From Paracoccus sp. N5 (lineage in GTDB: Bacteria > Pseudomonadota > Alphaproteobacteria > Rhodobacterales > Rhodobacteraceae): a stretch of DNA of 64,000 nt. This document shows positions 58,883-64,000 of this stretch, piece by piece. The stretch spans positions 822,001-886,000 of the forward strand of contig NZ_AQUO01000002.1 in NCBI RefSeq assembly GCF_000371965.1. The letters are read 5' to 3'. Numbering within the stretch: position 1 is the first letter of the stretch; each line of letters opens with the position of its first letter. The translations under genes were made by a program, and so were the position numbers. The notes below the pieces were generated by a model. That model was not told the origin of the DNA. It saw only the letters and a program-made list of their open reading frames with translations, and ran no database searches.

Positions 58883-61693
58883 TTGAGCGCAGGCAAGACC
58901 GAGACCCTGCCGCAAAGCGCCCCGGCCCTGCCCGGGGCGCATTCCCTCTTCGCGCCCGAGACCTTCCTGCCGGCGCTGACCGCCGCCCTGCAAGGCGCGG
59001 GCGACCCGCGCGAGATCCGCGCCCGCGCCGTCGCCCTGCTGACCCAGGCCCGCACCGCCGCCATGGCCGACATCGCCGCCGGCTTCATGTCGCATCCGCG
59101 CGCCGCGCGCGAGACGGTGCGCGCCATCGCCAGCCTGACCGACGCGACCGTCATCGCCATCCACCACGTCGCCACCACCATCCTGCACCCGCTGGCCGAC
59201 CCGACCGATGCCGAGCGGCTGTCGGTGCTGGCCATCGGCGGCTACGGCCGCGCCGAGATGGCGCCGCAATCCGACGTCGACCTGCTGTTCCTGACCCCCT
59301 GGAAGATCTCGGGCTGGGTCGAGAGCGTGGTCGAATCCATGCTCTACATGCTGTGGGACCTGAAGCTGAAGGTCGGGCAAGCCACCCGCTCGGTCGATGA
59401 TTGCATCCGGCTTGGCGCCGGCGACATGACGATCCGCACCAGCCTTCTGGAGCACCGGCTGATCTGCGGCCATGCCGCCACCGCCGAGACGCTGCGCGAC
59501 CGGCTGTGGAGCGAGCTCTTCGACAAGAGCGTGCCGCAGTTCATCGAGGCCAAGCTCGCCGAGCGCGCCGAGCGCCACCGCCGCCAGGGCGGCCAGCGCT
59601 ATGTGCTGGAACCGAACGTCAAGGAGGGCAAGGGCGGGTTGCGCGACCTGCAGACCCTCTACTGGATCGCGAAATACATCCACCGCGTCGATCGCGCCGT
59701 CGAGCTGATCGCGCTTGGCTTCTTCACCAAGGAAGAGCACCTGACCTTCTGGCAGGCCGAGGATTTCCTCTGGGCGGTGCGCTGCCACCTGCACCTGATC
59801 GCCGGCCGGCCGCAGGACCAGCTGACCTTCGACATGCAGGTCGAGGTGGCGACGCGCATGGGCTATCGCGACCTCGGCGGCCGCCGCGCGGTCGAGATCT
59901 TCATGCAGGACTATTTCCTGCATGCGACCAAGGTGGGCGAGCTGACGCGGGTGTTCCTGGTCGCGCTCGAGGCGCGCCACCTCTACCGCGCGCCGATCAT
60001 GAACCTGCTGTTCCAGCGCCGCCGCCGCATCCGGCCCGGGTTCCGGCTGGACCGCGGCCGGCTGAACTTCGTCGATGAAAAGCAGTTCCTGTCCGATCCG
60101 CTGAACATCCTGCGCCTGTTCGAGGAGGCCCTGCGCACCGGCATCCTGATCCACCCCGAGGCGATGCGTGCGGTGGCGGCGAACCTCGATCTGATCGACG
60201 ACCGCGTGCGCTCGGACCCCGAGGCGGTGCGGATCTTCCTGGATCTGCTGCTGAAGCACGGCAACCCGGAACGGTCGCTGCGGCGGATGAACGAGCTTGG
60301 CGTTCTGGCTGCCTTCATCCCGGAATTCGCCCCGGTCGTGGCGATGATGCAGTTCAACGTCTATCACCATTACACGGTCGACGAGCACCTGATCCAATGC
60401 GTCGCGGCGCTGGCCGCCATCGAGCGCGGCGACGATGTCGAGGATCTGCCCGTGGTCAGCAAGATCATGAAGGGCAAGGTCAACCGCCGGGTGATCTACC
60501 TGGCCGTGCTGCTGCACGACATCGGCAAGGGCCGGACCGAGGATCACTCGATCCTGGGCGCGCGGCTGGCGCGGCGGATCTGCACCCGGTTCGGCCTGCC
60601 GGCGGACGAGATCGAGACCATCGAATGGCTGATCCGCAACCACCTGCTGATGTCGGACGTGGCGCAAAAGCGCGACATCGCCGATCCGCGCACGCTGCGC
60701 GACTTTGCCAAGGCGGTGAAGACGGTCAAGCGGCTGGACATGCTGCTGGTGCTGACGGTCTGCGACATTCGCGGGGTCGGGCCCGGCACCTGGAACAACT
60801 GGAAAGCCATGCTGCTGCGCAAGCTGCACGGCGAGACGGCGCTCGCGCTGCAAAACGGGCTCGAGGAGCTGAACCGAGACAAGCGCACCGGCGAGGCGAA
60901 ACGCTCGCTGCGCCACCTGCTGGCCGCGAAATCCTGGGAGCCGAAGGCGATCAAGGCCGAACTCGCGCGCCATTACGACGCCTATTGGCCCGGCCTGCCG
61001 ACCGAGACGCAATCGGTCTTTGCCCATCTGCTGGCGGGCGTCGGCGATGACGAGATCCGCATCGACCTTCACCCCGACACCGACCGCGACGCGACCCGCG
61101 CGGCCTTCGTGCTGGCCGACCATCCCGGCATCTTTTCCCGCATGGCGGGGGCCCTGGCGCTGGTCGGCGCCAATATCGTCGATGCGCGCACCTATACCAC
61201 CAAGGACGGGTTCGCGACCGCGGTCTTCTGGCTGCAGGACGCCGACGGCCATCCCTATGCCGCCGACCGCCTGCCGCGCCTGCGCAAGATGATCGAGCGC
61301 ACGCTGAAGGGCGAGATCGTCGCGCGCGAGGCGCTGGCCGGCCGCGACAAGCCGAAAAAGCGCGAGGCGGCCTTCCGCTTCCCGACCCATATCACCTTCG
61401 ACAACGAGGCCTCGGACGTCTACACCGTGATCGAGGTCGACACCCGCGACCGCCCCGGCCTGCTTTACGACCTGACCCGGACGCTGGCCGAGAACCACAT
61501 CCAGATCGCCAGCGCGGTCATCGCCACTTTCGGCGCCCAGGTCGTCGACACCTTCTATGTCAAGGATATGTTCGGGCTGAAGCTGCACCAGCAGGGTCGC
61601 CGCGACACGCTGGAAAAGAAGCTGCGCCAGGCCCTCAAGGACGGGACCGAGCGCGCGGAAAAGGCCGAGCGCCCGCTTGGCGGGACGTTCTGA
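58883..61693 (+). CDS. glnD: bifunctional uridylyltransferase/uridylyl-removing enzyme
   Basis: 936-aa nitrogen sensor that uridylylates PII proteins. Nucleotidyltransferase motif IGGYGRAEMAPQSDVDLLFL (G-x..DxD), GlnD-specific VLEPNVKEGKGGLRDLQTLY, HD domain with YHHYTVDEHLIQ and VLLHDIGKGRTEDHS, and two C-terminal ACT domains (HPGIFSRMAGALALVGANIV; RDRPGLLYDLTRTLAENHIQ). The best start is TTG 58883, 2 nt after the upstream stop; no ATG or GTG exists in the next 50 codons. Followed 10 nt later by murJ. Confidence 0.95.
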   Translation: MSAGKTETLPQSAPALPGAHSLFAPETFLPALTAALQGAGDPREIRARAVALLTQARTAAMADIAAGFMSHPRAARETVRAIASLTDATVIAIHHVATTILHPLADPTDAERLSVLAIGGYGRAEMAPQSDVDLLFLTPWKISGWVESVVESMLYMLWDLKLKVGQATRSVDDCIRLGAGDMTIRTSLLEHRLICGHAATAETLRDRLWSELFDKSVPQFIEAKLAERAERHRRQGGQRYVLEPNVKEGKGGLRDLQTLYWIAKYIHRVDRAVELIALGFFTKEEHLTFWQAEDFLWAVRCHLHLIAGRPQDQLTFDMQVEVATRMGYRDLGGRRAVEIFMQDYFLHATKVGELTRVFLVALEARHLYRAPIMNLLFQRRRRIRPGFRLDRGRLNFVDEKQFLSDPLNILRLFEEALRTGILIHPEAMRAVAANLDLIDDRVRSDPEAVRIFLDLLLKHGNPERSLRRMNELGVLAAFIPEFAPVVAMMQFNVYHHYTVDEHLIQCVAALAAIERGDDVEDLPVVSKIMKGKVNRRVIYLAVLLHDIGKGRTEDHSILGARLARRICTRFGLPADEIETIEWLIRNHLLMSDVAQKRDIADPRTLRDFAKAVKTVKRLDMLLVLTVCDIRGVGPGTWNNWKAMLLRKLHGETALALQNGLEELNRDKRTGEAKRSLRHLLAAKSWEPKAIKAELARHYDAYWPGLPTETQSVFAHLLAGVGDDEIRIDLHPDTDRDATRAAFVLADHPGIFSRMAGALALVGANIVDARTYTTKDGFATAVFWLQDADGHPYAADRLPRLRKMIERTLKGEIVAREALAGRDKPKKREAAFRFPTHITFDNEASDVYTVIEVDTRDRPGLLYDLTRTLAENHIQIASAVIATFGAQVVDTFYVKDMFGLKLHQQGRRDTLEKKLRQALKDGTERAEKAERPLGGTF

Positions 61694-61703
61694 AGGGACA
61701 TCG

Positions 61704-63248
61704 ATGCAACCGATAAGACTGATCCGGGGCTTCCTGTCGGTGGGGGCATGGACGCTGGCCAGCCGCGTCGTGGGCTTTGTCCGCGACGTGATGATGGCGG
61801 CCTATCTGGGCGCCGGCCCGGTGGCCGAGGCCTATAACGTCGCCTTCCGCCTGCCCAATATGTTCCGCCGCTTCTTCGGCGAGGGCGCCTTCAACACCGC
61901 TTTCGTGCCGATGTTCGCCAAGCGCCTGGAGGGGGAAGAGGACGCCCGCGCCTTTGCCGAAGAGGCGTTCTCGGGCCTGTTCACCGTGGTGCTGGTCGTC
62001 TCGGTCATCGCGCATTTCGCCATGCCCTGGCTGGTCTTCGCCATGGCGGCCGGGTTCTACGGCGACCCGCGCTTCGACCTTGCGGTGATGTATGGCCGGA
62101 TCTGCTTTCCCTATATCCTGTTCATCTCGCTGACGGCGCTGCTCTCGGGGCTGCTGAACGCGGGCGGGCGCTTCGTCGCGGCGGCGGCGGCGCCGGTGCT
62201 GATGAACTTCATCCTGATCGCCGCCATGCTGCTGGCACATCGCTATGGCTGGGACATGGGCGGTGCGATGGCCTGGTCCACGCCGGTCTCGGGCGTCGCG
62301 CAATTCCTGACCGTCTGGTGGGCGGCCAAGCGCATGGGCTTTCCGCTGCGGCTGCGCCTGCCCCGGCTCTCGCCCGACATGAAGCGGCTGATCGCCGTGG
62401 CGGGGCCTGCGGTGCTGGCCGGCGGCGTGGTGCAGATCAACCTGATGGTCGGCCAGCAGGTCGGCTCGTTCTTCGACGGCGCGGTGGCCTGGCTGACCTA
62501 TGCCGACCGGCTGTATCAGCTGCCCTTGGGTGTCGTCGGCATCGCCATCGGCATCGTGCTGCTGCCCGACATCTCGCGCCGGCTGAAGGCGGGCGATACC
62601 GGCGGCGGCCGGCACGCCTATAACCGCGCCGCCGAATTCGCGCTGTTCCTGACCGTGCCGGCGGCGGTGGCGCTGGTGGTGGCGGCCGGACCGCTGATCT
62701 CGGTCCTGTTCGGGCGGGGCAAGTTCCTGGCCTCGGACGTCGGCCCGACGGCGCAGGCGCTGGCGATCTATGGCCTGGGCCTGCCGGCCTTCGTGCTGCA
62801 AAAGGTGCTGCAGCCGCTGTATTTCGCGCGCGAGGACACCAGGAAGCCGTTCCGCTTTGCCGTCTGGTCGATGGTGGTCAATGCCGTGCTGGCGCTGGGG
62901 CTGGCGCCGCTGATCGGCTTTTCGGCCGCCGCCTGGGGCACGACCATCGCCGGCTGGACCATGGCGGCGCAGCTTTGGCACGGCACCCGCGCCTTTGGCG
63001 AGGCGGCCGAGCTTGACGACCGCCTGCGCCACCGCCTGCCGCGCATCGCGCTGGCCTCGGCGGTGATGGGCGTGGTGCTGTGGGGGCTGATGGCGGCGCT
63101 GGACCAGGCGCTGATCACGCCCGGCACCCGCTACCTGGCGCTGGCCGCGCTGGTCCTTGGCGGCATGGCAGCCTACGGCCTCGCGGCGGTGGTCTGCGGC
63201 GCCGTGCGCCTGTCGGATCTCAGCGCGGGCTTCCGGCGTCAGCGCTGA
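61704..63248 (+). CDS. murJ: lipid II flippase MurJ
   Basis: 514-aa MOP-family exporter with 14 or so spans that flips lipid II. It starts MQPIRLIRGFLSVGAWTLAS with GAAGGGA upstream; SRVVGFVRDVMMAAYLGAGP, FRLPNMFRRFFGEGAFNTAF (highly conserved), LSGLLNAGGRFVAAA and LQPLYFAREDTRKPFRFA are diagnostic. Downstream of glnD on the same strand; its 3' end overlaps the convergent rhomboid-like gene by 10 nt. Confidence 0.96.
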   Translation: MQPIRLIRGFLSVGAWTLASRVVGFVRDVMMAAYLGAGPVAEAYNVAFRLPNMFRRFFGEGAFNTAFVPMFAKRLEGEEDARAFAEEAFSGLFTVVLVVSVIAHFAMPWLVFAMAAGFYGDPRFDLAVMYGRICFPYILFISLTALLSGLLNAGGRFVAAAAAPVLMNFILIAAMLLAHRYGWDMGGAMAWSTPVSGVAQFLTVWWAAKRMGFPLRLRLPRLSPDMKRLIAVAGPAVLAGGVVQINLMVGQQVGSFFDGAVAWLTYADRLYQLPLGVVGIAIGIVLLPDISRRLKAGDTGGGRHAYNRAAEFALFLTVPAAVALVVAAGPLISVLFGRGKFLASDVGPTAQALAIYGLGLPAFVLQKVLQPLYFAREDTRKPFRFAVWSMVVNAVLALGLAPLIGFSAAAWGTTIAGWTMAAQLWHGTRAFGEAAELDDRLRHRLPRIALASAVMGVVLWGLMAALDQALITPGTRYLALAALVLGGMAAYGLAAVVCGAVRLSDLSAGFRRQR

Positions 63249-63949
63249 CGGATCTGGCGGACCACCCGGGCGATCCCGCCGGGCACCAGCACGAAGGACA
63301 GGATGAAGCCGGTGGCGAAACCCGCCACCTCGGCGATCCAGGTCAGGCTGCCGTCCTGGAACAGGATGCCGAACACCAGCTGGAAGGCCAGCAGCATGCC
63401 GATCAGCGTGAAGGCGCGCAGCCGGTTGGCATTTTCCTGGCCGAGCCGGGTCCAGAGCAGGAAGGTGAAGGCGCCGACGAAGCCATAGACCGCCGGATAG
63501 CCGCCGATCAGCGGCTGGAACCGGAACTGCGGCAAGAGCCCCGCGCACAGCGTATAGACCAGCGCCCCGCCGATGGCCGAGCCGAAGAACAGCGCGATCA
63601 CCGCCCAGGGCCGGAACTGATGCGCGATCAGGTTGCCCAGGGCCAGCGTGAAGACGATCACGAACAGCGCATGGGTGATCGACAGGTGGACGAAGGGATA
63701 GGTCAGCACGCGCCAGCTCTGGTCCAGCAGGAAGACCTTCATCTGCCACAGCCGCAGCACGAAATCGGGGATATAGGCGGTGCGCTCGACCGCGATCTGG
63801 CGCATGGCCATGCCGCCGCCCTGCCCGCCGCCCAGAAAGCCCATCCGGCCCAGCCCGAACACCGCCTCGCAGGCGATCATCGGCAGGGCGATCATCCAGA
63901 CCACGGCGGGCACGGGGTTCAGCGGCGATTCATCGTAACCGGGGCGCAT
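63239..63949 (-). CDS. rhomboid-like membrane protein lacking catalytic residues
   Basis: 236 aa, about six spans in rhomboid order. The segment WRVLTYPFVHLSITHALFVI carries the conserved H-x-x-x-x-H/N-like region of TM2. The TM4 active-site loop reads GGYPAVYGFVGAFTFL where proteases have GxSGxxxG, so the Ser is missing. The TM6 segment AEVAGFATGFILSF has no catalytic His. It is therefore probably a non-proteolytic rhomboid-fold protein. AAGGAAG precedes the ATG at 63949. The last 51 nt of the window hold only its upstream region. Confidence 0.85.
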   Translation of the reverse strand: MRPGYDESPLNPVPAVVWMIALPMIACEAVFGLGRMGFLGGGQGGGMAMRQIAVERTAYIPDFVLRLWQMKVFLLDQSWRVLTYPFVHLSITHALFVIVFTLALGNLIAHQFRPWAVIALFFGSAIGGALVYTLCAGLLPQFRFQPLIGGYPAVYGFVGAFTFLLWTRLGQENANRLRAFTLIGMLLAFQLVFGILFQDGSLTWIAEVAGFATGFILSFVLVPGGIARVVRQIRQR

Positions 63950-64000
63950 CTTGCTTCCTTCTCTGGCAGGGCAGTTGCGCGCCCCGTTTCCTGCGGGCAG

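Noticed and set aside
58655..61588. 977-codon minus-strand open frame opposite glnD
   Set aside because: Mirror frame of glnD; low-complexity Gln/His/Arg content and no family resemblance.

Overview
The window is high-GC alphaproteobacterial chromosome, most probably from a Paracoccus-like member of the Rhodobacteraceae. The evidence is the gene content (opgGHC glucan genes, ccmE/F/H, SUF cluster, GTA-type lysis genes, DUF3572, DUF983, short IscS), an omega-transaminase that I recall as very close to the structurally characterised Paracoccus denitrificans enzyme, and dense ATGA/GTGA start-stop overlaps. All identities come from reading translations; no database search was run.

Layout. 0-7.5 kb: an opgG-opgH-opgC operon (osmoregulated periplasmic glucans) followed by fhs-nadD-dacB, all on the minus strand. 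7.6-11.0 kb: a secreted acidic/basic-repeat protein divergent from a PepSY protein-response regulator-histidine kinase operon, with an 11-bp direct repeat between them. 11.0-18.6 kb: an intact tRNA-Ser(UGA) with a decayed conjugative element inserted behind it. The element has a serine recombinase, a trbI/regulator chimera, trbG, trbF, trbL, trbK and the last codons of trbJ, which is cut by a complete IS3-family element. 18.1-19.9 kb: gene relics, including an orphan 5' fragment, an IS3 transposase and two sugar-ABC permeases. 20-22 kb: an OmpA-family gene whose signal peptide is out of frame with the body. 22.2-25.9 kb: a YehZYXW/OsmF-type osmoprotectant importer.

26-41 kb: housekeeping and small genes (lipoprotein, miaB, TfoX-C protein, omega-transaminase, DUF3572, diguanylate cyclase, DUF983, NUDIX, enoyl-CoA hydratase). 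These are followed by ccmE-[endolysin-holin]-ccmF-ccmH, murI and a LysR regulator. 41-43.8 kb: purL flanked by two candidate small RNAs, each with a CCUCCC loop and an intrinsic terminator, then tRNA-Arg(CCG). 43.9-52.2 kb: a tightly coupled coaBC-iscS-sufBCD-(two YIP1-like membrane proteins)-sufS operon. 52.3-53.9 kb: comM. 53.9-55.2 kb: degraded IS3 and IS5 remnants. 55.2-64 kb: gshB-yraN-rsmI divergent from lpoA-like-glnD-murJ, then a rhomboid-like protein lacking catalytic residues.

The most interesting signal is regulatory. The only two TTAA-N7-TTAA sequences I found in the window are candidate CtrA boxes. They lie 45 and 43 nt upstream of the GTA-type endolysin gene and of comM. In Rhodobacter capsulatus CtrA controls both gene-transfer-agent release and recipient competence genes. 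The window therefore appears to hold one donor (lysis) and one recipient (comM) member of a CtrA-run DNA-exchange regulon. A diguanylate cyclase with dead receiver domains carries a half-site. The two CCUCCC-loop RNAs around purL and a recombinase frame that reads through the tRNA into a host kinase gene are the other main leads.
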